NCBI GenBank assembly: GCA_937922045.1
Contig: CAKZXA010000034.1
Coordinates: forward strand, 52,999 to 116,998
Length of the DNA: 64,000 bases
Source of the DNA: an uncultured Acidimicrobiales bacterium
Lineage (GTDB): Bacteria > Actinomycetota > Acidimicrobiia > Acidimicrobiales > SZUA-35
Direction of reading: 5' to 3'
Below the pieces are notes generated by a model, which was not told where the DNA came from, ran no database searches, and was given only the letters and a program-made list of their open reading frames with translations. Both the position numbers and the translations under genes were made by a program. This document shows positions 36,197 to 45,424 of this stretch, in pieces; position 1 is the first letter of the stretch, and each line of letters opens with the position of its first letter.

Positions 36197-36990
36197 GGCG
36201 CTTCGAACCCATGTCCGGCCATGATGGTCTGTGCTGGCTCGGTCACTAGGAACCTCACGAAAGCCGCGGCACCGGTTGGGTTCGGCGCCCTGCTGGTGAC
36301 GGCTGCGGGATAGACGATGTCGGGTTGAACCTGGGGGTCGATCGGAATGCCGTCGACCGACTCTGCCGCGCTGGCGACGTCTGTGGCATACACAATTCCA
36401 GCGTCGAGCTCGCCGGCCCCAATCTTGGTGAGCAACGATCGCACGTCGGGCTCATTCGTATCGACAGCAGCCTCTATGCCGACGGTGGCCAATGCCTGCC
36501 GAGCCAAGTCTCCGCATGGTACGCCGGTAGCGCACAATCCGACGAGAAGGTCTTCGTCGGCCAGGTCGGATAGAGAGCCAACGCCTGCCGGGTTTCCCTC
36601 GGGCACCGCCACCTGGAGCCGGTTCCGGGCGAAGGCGGTCGCCGCGTCTTCAGCCACTTCGCCAGCCTCGATGAGCGCTTCGACATGACGCCAGTCAGCC
36701 GAGGCAAAGACATCGGCCGGTGCACCTTCCAAAACCTGTTCGCGCAAGGCTGATGAACCGGCCAGGTTCAGTTTCACGTCGAGATCGGGATTAGCTTGCT
36801 CGAAGGCGGCCTCGATGTCGGCGAAGGCATCGGTGAGTGACGACGCGCCGAAGACCAGAACTGTTGTCGCCGCTTCTTTCTCGCTCGTAGCCCCACAGGA
36901 CGCGCCACTGACGATCAAGAGAAGGGCGAGACTGAATGCAGCGAGCGTGGCCACCGGCGACCAGCCACGGACAGAACGAGATCTCGTCAT
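36193..36990 (-). CDS. modA: Molybdate-binding periplasmic-type protein
   Basis: 265-residue solute-binding protein of the molybdate importer. The exported N-terminus has a hydrophobic segment (LAAFSLALLLIVSG) followed by ASC32, likely a lipid-attachment cysteine, although the residue at -3 is Gly rather than the usual Leu. The mature part has FGASSLTDAFADIEAAFEQ, FNLAGSSAL-type (LNLAGSSALREQVLEGAPADVFASAD), and GVPCGDLARQAL, all typical ModA ligand-binding segments. First gene of modABC. Molybdate would serve Mo-enzymes, and a MOSC protein gene lies at 50.5 kb. Confidence 0.92.
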   Translation of the reverse strand: MTRSRSVRGWSPVATLAAFSLALLLIVSGASCGATSEKEAATTVLVFGASSLTDAFADIEAAFEQANPDLDVKLNLAGSSALREQVLEGAPADVFASADWRHVEALIEAGEVAEDAATAFARNRLQVAVPEGNPAGVGSLSDLADEDLLVGLCATGVPCGDLARQALATVGIEAAVDTNEPDVRSLLTKIGAGELDAGIVYATDVASAAESVDGIPIDPQVQPDIVYPAAVTSRAPNPTGAAAFVRFLVTEPAQTIMAGHGFEAP

Positions 36991-37070
36991 CGAGGGACCA
37001 AGTGTAGAGCCTGAGGCCTGTCACGGCTTCACTCGCCCGGTCGGTTCCCCGCTGCTAGCGTCGGGCGCCT

Positions 37071-38030
37071 ATGGCTTCCGAGATCCCGATCGTCGATCTT
37101 GCCCAATCCAATACCAGCGAGGCCTTCGTCGACGCATGCCACCAACTTGGCTTCGCCTCCATCGTTGGTCATGGGATCGACGTTGCCGCTTTCGCCCGCA
37201 TGCGAACCCTTCTCCGACGATTGTTCGACCTCGACCCGCAGATCAAGAAGCGGCATCGGATCGAGCCAACGAACTACCGAGGGTTCATTCCGCTGGGCTT
37301 CTTCACACCGAACCGTGCGGAGATCAACGGGACCGCACCCGACCTGTACGAAGGCTACAAGCTCCATTGGGAGTGCCCAGCCGACGATCCGATCGGCGCC
37401 GAATGCGATCTCTATGGTCCCAACCGTTGGGTGTCAGCCCTGCCCGACATGGCCGACATCGTCCTCGCCTACTGGGCTGCGGCCCAGGCCACCGCCGACC
37501 GGCTTCTCAGCCTTCTCGCACCCGCCCTCGACGTCGATATCACCAGCCTGCTCTCCTGGCACGACCATCCATTGACCAACATGACCTTGCTTCACTATCC
37601 GGCCCAAACCTCAACCGGCGACGAGGCGGGCATTCACGCCCACAAGGACACCAACGTTCTCACGCTTCTGCACCCGGATCCGGTTGGCGGCCTTGAGGTA
37701 CGCGACCGCAACGGCAGCTGGCTCGAAGCCGATCCGCCGCCTGATGCCTTAATCGTGAACGTCGGTGAGATGCTTGAGCTCTGGTCGGGTGGTCGCCTCA
37801 TCGCAACGCCTCATCGGGTGGTAAATCGCTCTGGCCAGGAGCGCTATTCGTTCCCGTTTTTCACGGTGCCTCGACACGATGTCATCGTGAAACCGCTGAA
37901 GCACTGTCTCGATGGCTTCGACCGACCAGATATGGCGGTCGGTCCACTCAGTGCCGAGGTTTGGCGGACGAACTGGGCCGATGAGCCGCCATCAATGGTC
38001 GGTCATGATCTCGGCGCTCTCGATCGCTAA
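37071..38030 (+). CDS. Isopenicillin-N-synthase-like 2OG-Fe(II) oxygenase
   Basis: 319-residue non-haem iron oxygenase. The N-terminal DIOX_N region (IPIVDLAQSN, LGFASIVGHGID) precedes the catalytic jelly-roll. Iron ligands are H191 and D193 (IHAHKDTNVLTLL) and H248 (ATPHRVVN). R258/S260 (ERYSFPFF) form the RxS motif that binds 2-oxoglutarate. Members act on small metabolites; the substrate is unknown here. It starts 80 bp from divergent modA. Confidence 0.9.
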   Translation: MASEIPIVDLAQSNTSEAFVDACHQLGFASIVGHGIDVAAFARMRTLLRRLFDLDPQIKKRHRIEPTNYRGFIPLGFFTPNRAEINGTAPDLYEGYKLHWECPADDPIGAECDLYGPNRWVSALPDMADIVLAYWAAAQATADRLLSLLAPALDVDITSLLSWHDHPLTNMTLLHYPAQTSTGDEAGIHAHKDTNVLTLLHPDPVGGLEVRDRNGSWLEADPPPDALIVNVGEMLELWSGGRLIATPHRVVNRSGQERYSFPFFTVPRHDVIVKPLKHCLDGFDRPDMAVGPLSAEVWRTNWADEPPSMVGHDLGALDR

Positions 38031-38053
38031 AACCTTCAGCCTGGCGTCGGCGT

Positions 38054-40324
38054 CTACTGACGCCCCATCGCAGCTTGGGCCGCGGCTGATGCGCCGTCGT
38101 TGGAGCGCTGTCCGAGAGCGATCTCGATCTGGTGGAGGCTACCGCTGAACGCAAACTGGTCGTTGTAGCGGCGCGAGACCGGTGAACCATGATCTCTACC
38201 AACACTGGCACCGAGAGATGACACCATGCGCATCAGCAACGGCAGCTCAGCCTTGCCGCATTCGGCGCCGTCGACCGCCAGCGAAACAGTGCCGGTCGAC
38301 GGACCGGTGCGTTGAATGTGGACGCTCAGCGACGAAGGGCCCTCTGGCACCGGTATCGACGATTCAACGATCGTGTGGTTCTCGAATGCGTTGTAGTCGA
38401 CGACGAGTCGGTCGTTCTGCACGAATACGGCGATGCCCGAACTCGCGCTTCCGGTCGCCCACAAGACGCCTTCGTCGCCAGCTCCCCGGGTGACCTCAGC
38501 GGTTAGATGCCATGACCGGCCGCCAGAAGAGGGCGAAGGCTGGCTTGGGATCGGCGACATCGGCGGCCGGTAGCGGTACCGGCGATCGAGACGATGGGGT
38601 GACTCGTCGCTCAGTCTCGGTCGGAACAGTTCAAGAAGCCGATCATCGAGGGGAAGTACGCCATTTCGTTCGGCTTCAGTCCACCACAGGTCGATCAGCT
38701 CAACGAGCTTGTCTGGTTCGGAAGTAGCCAGGTCATTACACTCGGACATGTCGGCCGAAAGGTTGAAGAGCTCCCACTGGTCATCGTCAAAGTCGACCCC
38801 TTGCATGTGTCGCGCCACCGCCTTCCACCAAACGCCATCTTGTTCGACGATGATGGCCCTCGATCCGGCATTCTCGAAGTATTGGCGCCTGTTTGTGGCT
38901 GGCGAGGCTGGATCGGTGAGAACCTTCGCAAACGATCGCCCGGTCACCGGCAGCTGTTCGACACCGCGAAACACGTCGGGGGCTGCCACGCCGACGAGCT
39001 CATAGATCGTTGGCACGATGTCGGACACGTTGATGAACTGATTGCGAAGTCCGCCTGATTCACCCAACCCGTCTGGCCAGTGCAGCACCATGGGCACGTG
39101 CACACCCCCCTCGTGGGTGGTCTGCTTGTACCACCGGAACGGGGTGTTCCCGCATTGGGCCCATCCCCAGGGATAGTTGGTGTGGCTCTCTGGGCCGCCG
39201 ATCTGGTCGATCCTGCCCATCACCTCGTCCATGTCTTCGGCGATGCCGTTGAAGTACTTCATCTCGTGCATCACGCCGAGTGGACCGCCCTCTTGTGACG
39301 CTCCGTTATCGGCCAGGACGACGAAGATCGTGTTGTCGAGTTCGCCAAGGTTGCGAAGACCCTCTACGAGACGCCCGATCTGATCGTCGGTGTGATCGAG
39401 GAAGGCAGCGAAGGCCTCCTGGAGACGGCAGGCAAAGCGCTTCTGATTCTCGGGCAGGCTTTCCCACGATTCCACCCCAGGATTGCGAGGGGCGAGCTTG
39501 GTCCCCTCGGGGATGATCCCTTCGTCGAGTTGGCGCTGATACCAACGCTCCCGGATCACATCCCAACCCTCGTCGTAGCGACCGCGGTACTTGTCGAGGT
39601 AGGCCAGCGGGGCCTGGTGTGGGGCGTGGGTGGCGCCGAAGGGCACGTAGGCGAAGAACGGTCGATCCGGCCGCACGCCCTTGCTGTCGTGGATCATCAG
39701 GAGGAGCTGATCGATCATGTCCTCGCTCAGGTGATAGCCCTCATCGGGAGTACGAGGCGGGTCGACATGATGATTGTCGACGACGAGCTCCGGATAGAAC
39801 TGATCCGTTTCCCCTTCCAGAAAGCCGTAGAAGCGGTCGAAGCCGCGGGCGAGAGGCCATTGGTCGAACGGTCCTGCGGCCGAGATGTCCTGGGTTGGAG
39901 CCAGATGCCACTTCCCGGTGCAGAAGGTTGCGTAGCCTTCGGTGCCCAGCACCTCGGCGATCGTGGCGGCGTGATTCGAGATGTGACCGAGCTGATTTGG
40001 AAAACCGGTACGCCAGTTTGAAACGCCGCGCATCCCGACGGCGTGCTGTGACCGGCCCGTCAGTAGAGCGGCCCGGGTTGGCGAACAAAGAGGCGTGACG
40101 TGAAAGTTCGTGAATTGGAGACCGTTGCTCGCCAGGGCGTCAACGTTCGGCGTGTCGATGTCGGATCCGAAACAGCCGAACTGAGCAAATCCGGTGTCGT
40201 CGAGCAAGACCATGACCACGTTGGGTGCGTCTTGACCGGGATGGGGAGCCTCAGCGAAGAAGGGCTCGGAGTCCTGCACCGTTCGACCGATTCGGCCTTC
40301 AAAGTTCGGCCTGGTGTTGCTCAT
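38054..40324 (-). CDS. Arylsulfatase-family sulfatase
   Basis: 756-residue type I sulfatase. C80 in PLCSPTRAALLTGRSQHAVGM is in the C-x-P-x-R consensus and would be oxidised to formylglycine by a sulfatase-maturing enzyme (not in the window). Metal-binding D42/D43 (VVMVLLDDTGFAQFG) and FVVLADNGASQEGGPLG are also visible. The last 150 residues add a beta-rich module (SIPVPEGPSSLSVHIQRT), possibly carbohydrate- or membrane-binding. No signal peptide is seen, so location is uncertain. Probable role: release of sulfate from organic sulfate esters. Confidence 0.92.
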   Translation of the reverse strand: MSNTRPNFEGRIGRTVQDSEPFFAEAPHPGQDAPNVVMVLLDDTGFAQFGCFGSDIDTPNVDALASNGLQFTNFHVTPLCSPTRAALLTGRSQHAVGMRGVSNWRTGFPNQLGHISNHAATIAEVLGTEGYATFCTGKWHLAPTQDISAAGPFDQWPLARGFDRFYGFLEGETDQFYPELVVDNHHVDPPRTPDEGYHLSEDMIDQLLLMIHDSKGVRPDRPFFAYVPFGATHAPHQAPLAYLDKYRGRYDEGWDVIRERWYQRQLDEGIIPEGTKLAPRNPGVESWESLPENQKRFACRLQEAFAAFLDHTDDQIGRLVEGLRNLGELDNTIFVVLADNGASQEGGPLGVMHEMKYFNGIAEDMDEVMGRIDQIGGPESHTNYPWGWAQCGNTPFRWYKQTTHEGGVHVPMVLHWPDGLGESGGLRNQFINVSDIVPTIYELVGVAAPDVFRGVEQLPVTGRSFAKVLTDPASPATNRRQYFENAGSRAIIVEQDGVWWKAVARHMQGVDFDDDQWELFNLSADMSECNDLATSEPDKLVELIDLWWTEAERNGVLPLDDRLLELFRPRLSDESPHRLDRRYRYRPPMSPIPSQPSPSSGGRSWHLTAEVTRGAGDEGVLWATGSASSGIAVFVQNDRLVVDYNAFENHTIVESSIPVPEGPSSLSVHIQRTGPSTGTVSLAVDGAECGKAELPLLMRMVSSLGASVGRDHGSPVSRRYNDQFAFSGSLHQIEIALGQRSNDGASAAAQAAMGRQ

Positions 40325-40491
40325 CGCGTGCCCCTTGTGTGGAGGTGAGAACTTATGCTATTTCAACTCGCACAAGTTTGCAATTAGGACAAGCGGCAAT
40401 GCATCAGCGTTCGACCAGCCCATCCTAGACCCATGCTCAGGAACAAAATAGGGCCACACCGAGCATGCAGGTATGGGAACATCGTGAGCAC

Positions 40492-41874
40492 ATGGCTGAC
40501 CACCTTCCCGACCTCAACAGCGGAATCCTGGCTCCCGTCGCCGACGAAGTCACGATTGAAGACTTCACCGTCAGTGGCGCTTTGCCACCGGAGCTCTCCG
40601 GCCTGCTGATCCGCAATGGCCCAAACCCTTTCGACGGCCGATTCGCCGGCACCGACATGCTGTCGTGGTGGGTCGGGCCCGCCATGCTTCACGGCTTGTT
40701 GATCAGTGAGGGCCAGGCTCACTGGTACCGCAACCGTTGGGTCCGCACCGGCGACTGGGCTCGCCGATTCTCGCCTGCGACCCCCAGCGGCGAATCGCAC
40801 GACCAGAACGTCAATGTCAATGTGCTTCATCATGGTGGGCAACTCTTCGCTCTCGGCGAGGGCGGTTTGCCCTTCATCATCGACGAGGAGCTCGCTACGA
40901 TCGGTCCTACGACCTTCGACGGCTCCCTCTCGGGAGGCTCAGGTTTCGGCGGGATGACCGCTCACCCCAACGTCGATCCGGAGACAGGAGAGCTGCGCTA
41001 CTTCCGGGCCGACTGGCAAGCTCCGTTTCTCCGCTATGGGGTGCTCGACCAGCACGGACGGCAAATCGTCGACCAGATCATCGATCTTCCGGGTCCTGCA
41101 ATGATGCACGACTTCGCCACCACGGCCACACGCTCGATCTTCCTTGATCTCAACGTCGCCTACGACTTTTCCATGCTCCAACACGGCGCCGCTATCCCCC
41201 TACGCTGGCATGACGATCGGGTAGCTCGTATCGGAATCATGCCATCTGGCGGTGGAACCCTCCAATGGGTCGAGATCGAGCTCTGTTTCATACAGCACGT
41301 GATCAACGCCTACGACGTCGGATCCGACACCGTCATCCTCGACGCCGTTCGTTACCCGAGCTTTCTCCGATTCGATCGTGGCCTCGGTGGGTTCGAACCG
41401 AACCCACTCGGTGTCGCGTGGCGCTACACGATTCGTCTTGGTACCGGCGCACCAACGGTGGAGGAAACACAACTCGATGACAAGGCAATCGAGTTTCCCC
41501 GGATTGATGACGCTCGTATCGCACGACAGCACCGCTACGTGTATGCGGTCGAGCAGCCCACCGATATCGAGATGCGCGGCGTCATCAAGTACGACCTAAC
41601 GAACGATCGAACCCAGCGATACGCCGTACCCGTCGGCGATCAGAACGCCGAACCGATCTTTGTCGCTCGCCGGCCCCAGCGAGCCGGAGGCGACGAAGAC
41701 GATGGTTGGCTTGTGGTCTGCGTCTATCGAGCCGCAACCGATACCACCGATGTGGTCATCCTCGACGCTCAAGACATCGAGGCGGCGCCGGTAGCAACCG
41801 TTCACCTTCCTCGTCGAATCCCGGCGGGGTTCCACGGAACATGGATCCCAAGGCCAGCGGCCCAGCAAACCTAG
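40492..41874 (+). CDS. Carotenoid oxygenase (RPE65/CCD family)
   Basis: Seven-bladed propeller non-haem iron dioxygenase, 460 residues from ATG 40492 (ATG 40465 would add nine). The four iron-ligand histidines are all in place: H158 (GGMTAHPNVDP), H206 (MMHDFATT), H269 (CFIQHVINAYD) and H448 (PAGFHGTWIP). ALPPELSGLLIRNGPNPFDG is the usual family N-terminus. These enzymes cleave carotenoids, apocarotenoids or stilbenes. Carotenoid synthesis genes are not in this window. Confidence 0.93.
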   Translation: MADHLPDLNSGILAPVADEVTIEDFTVSGALPPELSGLLIRNGPNPFDGRFAGTDMLSWWVGPAMLHGLLISEGQAHWYRNRWVRTGDWARRFSPATPSGESHDQNVNVNVLHHGGQLFALGEGGLPFIIDEELATIGPTTFDGSLSGGSGFGGMTAHPNVDPETGELRYFRADWQAPFLRYGVLDQHGRQIVDQIIDLPGPAMMHDFATTATRSIFLDLNVAYDFSMLQHGAAIPLRWHDDRVARIGIMPSGGGTLQWVEIELCFIQHVINAYDVGSDTVILDAVRYPSFLRFDRGLGGFEPNPLGVAWRYTIRLGTGAPTVEETQLDDKAIEFPRIDDARIARQHRYVYAVEQPTDIEMRGVIKYDLTNDRTQRYAVPVGDQNAEPIFVARRPQRAGGDEDDGWLVVCVYRAATDTTDVVILDAQDIEAAPVATVHLPRRIPAGFHGTWIPRPAAQQT

Positions 41875-42266
41875 GTTTCAGAAGGCTCGGATACGAGTTG
41901 GATCAGGTTGCCGCAGGTGTCGTCGAAAACGGCGCATAGAGCGGTTCCGATATCGGTCGGCGCTTGGGTGAAGGTCACACCCTTAGCCGTGAGCCGTTCG
42001 TACTCGGCGTGCACGTCATCGACGTCAAACTGGGTGGCAGGAATACCATCGTTGCGAAGGGCCTCGCGATAGGGGCCGACCGCCGGATGGGCCGATGGCT
42101 CCAACAGCAGCTCGGTTCCATCGGGCCCATCGGGTGAGACGACCGTCAACCACGAGAACTCTCCGAGCGGAATGTTCTGATGGACGATGAAACCGAGCAC
42201 CTCCGTATAGAAGGTGAGCGCCTTGGCCTGATCGTCAACGAAGACGCTGGTCAGGTTGATTCTCAT
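41871..42266 (-). CDS. VOC (glyoxalase/bleomycin-resistance) family protein
   Basis: 131-residue protein of the vicinal-oxygen-chelate superfamily with two beta-alpha-beta-beta-beta modules. MRINLTSVFVDDQAKALTFYTEVLGF and the C-terminal GTALCAVFDDTCGNLIQLVSE are typical. Such proteins include metal-dependent isomerases and drug-binding proteins; the role is unknown. Convergent with the carotenoid oxygenase gene, whose stop it overlaps by 4 bp. Confidence 0.9.
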   Translation of the reverse strand: MRINLTSVFVDDQAKALTFYTEVLGFIVHQNIPLGEFSWLTVVSPDGPDGTELLLEPSAHPAVGPYREALRNDGIPATQFDVDDVHAEYERLTAKGVTFTQAPTDIGTALCAVFDDTCGNLIQLVSEPSET

Positions 42267-42431
42267 GCTTGCCTTTCGCGGTCATCGACAACGGAGCTGG
42301 GCCGGGGTTCGCTCTATCCTAAACCGACATCCGTCGTCGATCCATCGATGACGGAGACGGGTGCTGTCGGCTGTCGAAGGCGCCGGAAATCCTCGATTGA
42401 CGGCTGGCGAGCTCGACTATCGTCGGTACTC

Positions 42432-43466
42432 GTGACCTTTGAACCGATTCGCACGGAGCGACTCATCCTGCGTCCGTCTCTACTCAGCGACGCTGAAGCC
42501 GCCTTCCAGCGTCGCAGCTTGCCCGAGGTGGCTCGCTACCAGGATTGGGAAATGCCCTACACACTGGAGCGGGCACAAAAGAGGCTAACCGAGCTCGTCG
42601 CTATGGACGGACCGCAGGATGGTGAAGGCTGGTCTCTTACCGTCGTCGATGCCACCGACCCTGACCGAATTCTGGGCGATCTCTACATCGGCATCACGTG
42701 GGGTGGCCGCAGCGCTGAAGTCGGCTATACCTTCCACCCCGACTATTGGGGTCGCGGCTACGCCACCGAGGCCACACAAGCCATCATCCACTACCTCTTC
42801 ACCGACTTCGGGGTAACCCGAATCGAGTCATCACTGCATCCGGACAACCCACCGTCGGCCCGCGTCCTCGAAGCCTGCGGTTTGACCTTCGAAGGGCTGA
42901 CACGTCAGTCGTTCTGGGTAGGGGACGAATGCTCCGATGACATGTTGTACGGGATGCTCCGCTCCGATTGGGAAACCTGGTGCAAACGGCCCCGACACCG
43001 ACCCGACCACGTGGAGCTAGTGCCACTCACCGCTGAGAATCGGCGCGCCGTCGGAGCTCTGGTCACCCACAAATCCCAGGAGCGCTTCGTCTCCCCCATG
43101 ATCGGCAACTTCCGAGAGGCTCTCGTGCCTCCATCGCTAGACGGGGCCACCCTCGTCCCCTGGTATCGGGCCATCGAGGCCGATGGGGAAATCGCTGGCT
43201 TCATAATGGCAGCCGAGATGACCGAGACCCATCCCAATCCCTACCTCTGGCGGTTTCTGATCGACCGGATGCATCAGCGACGAGGTATCGGTGCGGCCGC
43301 TCTCGACCGGTTTGAGCAACGTTGTCGAGACCAGGGGGCAAGCGCCATCGAGGTGTCGTGGGCCGAGGGTCCCGGTTCGCCAGCACCGATGTATCTAGCT
43401 CGAGGCTATGAGCCATCAGGCAAGATCGAGGACGGCGAGATTCACGCCGTTAAACAGCTGAGTTGA
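42432..43466 (+). CDS. Tandem GNAT-domain acetyltransferase
   Basis: 344-residue protein with two acetyl-CoA-dependent N-acetyltransferase domains. Domain 1 (about 2-165) is RimJ/RimL-like: FEPIRTERLILRPSLLSDAEAAF, GRGYATEATQAIIHYLF, LEACGLTFEG. Domain 2 (about 190-340) has the acetyl-CoA loop RRGIGAAALDRFEQRCRDQG and YLARGYEPSG. GTG 42432 is chosen because family similarity starts there; the open frame extends further upstream to 42180 without similarity. A 20-bp duplication covers the stop codon. Confidence 0.88.
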   Translation: MTFEPIRTERLILRPSLLSDAEAAFQRRSLPEVARYQDWEMPYTLERAQKRLTELVAMDGPQDGEGWSLTVVDATDPDRILGDLYIGITWGGRSAEVGYTFHPDYWGRGYATEATQAIIHYLFTDFGVTRIESSLHPDNPPSARVLEACGLTFEGLTRQSFWVGDECSDDMLYGMLRSDWETWCKRPRHRPDHVELVPLTAENRRAVGALVTHKSQERFVSPMIGNFREALVPPSLDGATLVPWYRAIEADGEIAGFIMAAEMTETHPNPYLWRFLIDRMHQRRGIGAAALDRFEQRCRDQGASAIEVSWAEGPGSPAPMYLARGYEPSGKIEDGEIHAVKQLS

Positions 43467-43490
43467 CCGGTAAACAGCTGAGCTGATCGG
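43451..43490. repeat. 20-bp tandem duplication over a stop codon
   Basis: TAAACAGCTGAGTTGACCGG (43451-43470) is repeated immediately as TAAACAGCTGAGCTGATCGG (43471-43490) with two mismatches. The first copy contains the TGA stop of the tandem GNAT gene; the second is noncoding and still carries TGA in the same relative place. Confidence 0.85.
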
Positions 43491-43512
43491 CGGAGCATGC
43501 TCGGGAAGTCGG

Positions 43513-44193
43513 TTACAGCTCGGGTTCGCGCTCGATACCAAGCCCGGCGGCCAGCGCCAGACCGTAGGCGAGGCCGGGTAGCTGATGCTCAGCCACCAGG
43601 CACCCAGAGAGTTGGCCGAGTCCGGTGAGTTGAAGCTCCGAAGCGCCGCGAAGGTCGACCTTGCTGGCCTTCATTCGATCGACATTTACCTTCGAGAGTC
43701 TGGTCGCTTCGAATTCGACATTCGCCGCGTTCAGTTCGAAGCAGTCGACATCGTCGAGGGTGCAATTCACGAACTGTACTCGACGCAGTTTGGCCATCCG
43801 AAGGTTCGCGTAGCGCAAGGTGCACTGCTCAAAAACGACGTCGGTCAGGGTGGCGCCAGAAAGGTCGACGCCTACGAGCTTACAGCCGGTGATCACGCAC
43901 TTGTGGATGGACGTCAGCCGTAGCTGGGCCAGATTTGAGGTTCGGAGTTCGCTGCCGCGAAGCTCTATCTCGGTTTCAGCCGATGCCAGAATATCGACCT
44001 GACGAAACACGCTGTCGCTGATCGACACGGTCGAACAGCTCGAAAGATCTACGTCGACGCCGGTGGCTTCGACGTCGATGATTTCGGCCCAGCCCCGATC
44101 GATATCGAGCACACCCGACCAGGTGGCGTTCGGCACCACTCGACCGACCCGTGGAGCAGCGGCGAACGGCTCGGTCACGTCTAGCCAGGGCAT
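43513..44193 (-). CDS. Pentapeptide-repeat protein
   Basis: 226-residue protein forming a right-handed quadrilateral beta-helix. Degenerate A(N/D)LxX repeats run from about residue 80 to 185 (LVGVDLSGATLTDVVFEQCTLRYANLRMAKL). No other domain is present. Some pentapeptide proteins protect gyrase from quinolones, but most are of unknown role; nothing here identifies the partner. It is a single gene between the GNAT gene (convergent) and an M24 peptidase gene upstream. Confidence 0.85.
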   Translation of the reverse strand: MPWLDVTEPFAAAPRVGRVVPNATWSGVLDIDRGWAEIIDVEATGVDVDLSSCSTVSISDSVFRQVDILASAETEIELRGSELRTSNLAQLRLTSIHKCVITGCKLVGVDLSGATLTDVVFEQCTLRYANLRMAKLRRVQFVNCTLDDVDCFELNAANVEFEATRLSKVNVDRMKASKVDLRGASELQLTGLGQLSGCLVAEHQLPGLAYGLALAAGLGIEREPEL

Positions 44194-44208
44194 AGGCTCG
44201 ACCTCATT

Positions 44209-45375
44209 CTAGGATGCGCCGATGATCGGTAGCTCGGGCGCAGCGCGGCGGCTAAGGAGCTCAGCACCGTCGGCCCGGACGACGAGGTTCTCTTCATGGA
44301 CCATTGCCTTTCCGGGCGCCCACACCAATCCTGGTTCGAGGGTCAACACCATGTTTTCTTCAAGAGGCGTGTCATCGGAGGCAGTGTGCGATGGCCACTC
44401 GGTGACCTGCATGCCGAGTCCGTGTCCCATGCGGCCTACATCATTGCCCAAGGAACCGTTTGCCTTCAGGACCTCGTTCATAGCCGAGAACACCTCGGTG
44501 GTCGTCGCTCCCGGGCGAACGGTGGCGAGGCCAGCTTCGGTTGCTTCCCACACCGCCCGGTAGGCATCCTTCGCGTCCTGGGCCGCTTCGGTAAAGGCGA
44601 AGTTCCTGTCGAAGTCGCTGAAGTACCCGTCAAAGGTCGAGCCGGTGTCAAAGATGAGGAGGTCGCCGTCGGCGATCAGCCGATCCGACGGTTGGCGAAT
44701 GATGTCATCGATGCCGCCGGGCCCGGTCGCCCCTACGAGATACGGCACCTCGTCGGCACCCTGTCGCAGGATCTCGCCACGGAACGCAGAGAACGCCTCA
44801 CGCTCACTCATACCGGTGGATAGCAGGTTCGGGAGCTCGTCGAAGGCGTTGGAAACCAGCCCGCAGATGTGACGATGCTTCTCGATTTCGCGGTCGCTCT
44901 TGACCATACGCAACCCGCTGATGATGTCGGTCACGTCGACGAAGTCACCAAGCGAGGAGCGGAGCCGGTCGAGATCTCGTAGCGGCATGCGCACATGCGT
45001 TTCGGGACCCATCGGCAAGCCGATGGTCGCGCTCTTGCCCGCCACTTCCTCGATGCACTCGATCAGCAAGCTCACACCATCATCGTCGGGCTGGGGCGAG
45101 GACCAGGTGCGCACATCATCGATCCAGGTCGCCGACATCGACGCCGCCCCGATGCTGGGAATCACCGCACGTGGCTTGCCTTCGGCCGGCACGACGGTGA
45201 ACCAGGGTCGGGTGGGGCTCTGCCAGAAGGGCGTGTGGAATCCCGTGAAGTACCGGACCTCGGGTTCGGTACAGACCAGGATCGCGTCGATGCCGCTTGC
45301 CGCCATCATCGTCTGACAACGACTGGTGCGGTCAGCGAACTCCTCAGCGGGAAAACCTCGTTCTGGACTCAACAA
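44209..45375 (-). CDS. M24-family metallopeptidase (Xaa-Pro aminopeptidase/creatinase-like)
   Basis: About 388-residue pita-bread-fold enzyme. The N-terminal creatinase domain (MMAASGIDAILVCTEPEVRYFTGF) is followed by the catalytic domain with metal ligands in LLIFDTGSTFDGYFSDFDRNF, GHGLGMQVTEWPSH and TLEPGLVWA. Role: peptide or creatine-type amidinohydrolysis; proline dipeptidase is most likely. The start is uncertain: no ATG is available, TTG 45375 has GAGG just upstream, and the open frame continues to TTG 45498 across the divergent aminotransferase start. Confidence 0.85.
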   Translation of the reverse strand: MLSPERGFPAEEFADRTSRCQTMMAASGIDAILVCTEPEVRYFTGFHTPFWQSPTRPWFTVVPAEGKPRAVIPSIGAASMSATWIDDVRTWSSPQPDDDGVSLLIECIEEVAGKSATIGLPMGPETHVRMPLRDLDRLRSSLGDFVDVTDIISGLRMVKSDREIEKHRHICGLVSNAFDELPNLLSTGMSEREAFSAFRGEILRQGADEVPYLVGATGPGGIDDIIRQPSDRLIADGDLLIFDTGSTFDGYFSDFDRNFAFTEAAQDAKDAYRAVWEATEAGLATVRPGATTTEVFSAMNEVLKANGSLGNDVGRMGHGLGMQVTEWPSHTASDDTPLEENMVLTLEPGLVWAPGKAMVHEENLVVRADGAELLSRRAAPELPIIGAS

Positions 45376-45424
45376 CTGCCTCGCTTCGTACGCTTGTCTG
45401 CCAGCGTCACTGTAGGTTGAGCCA

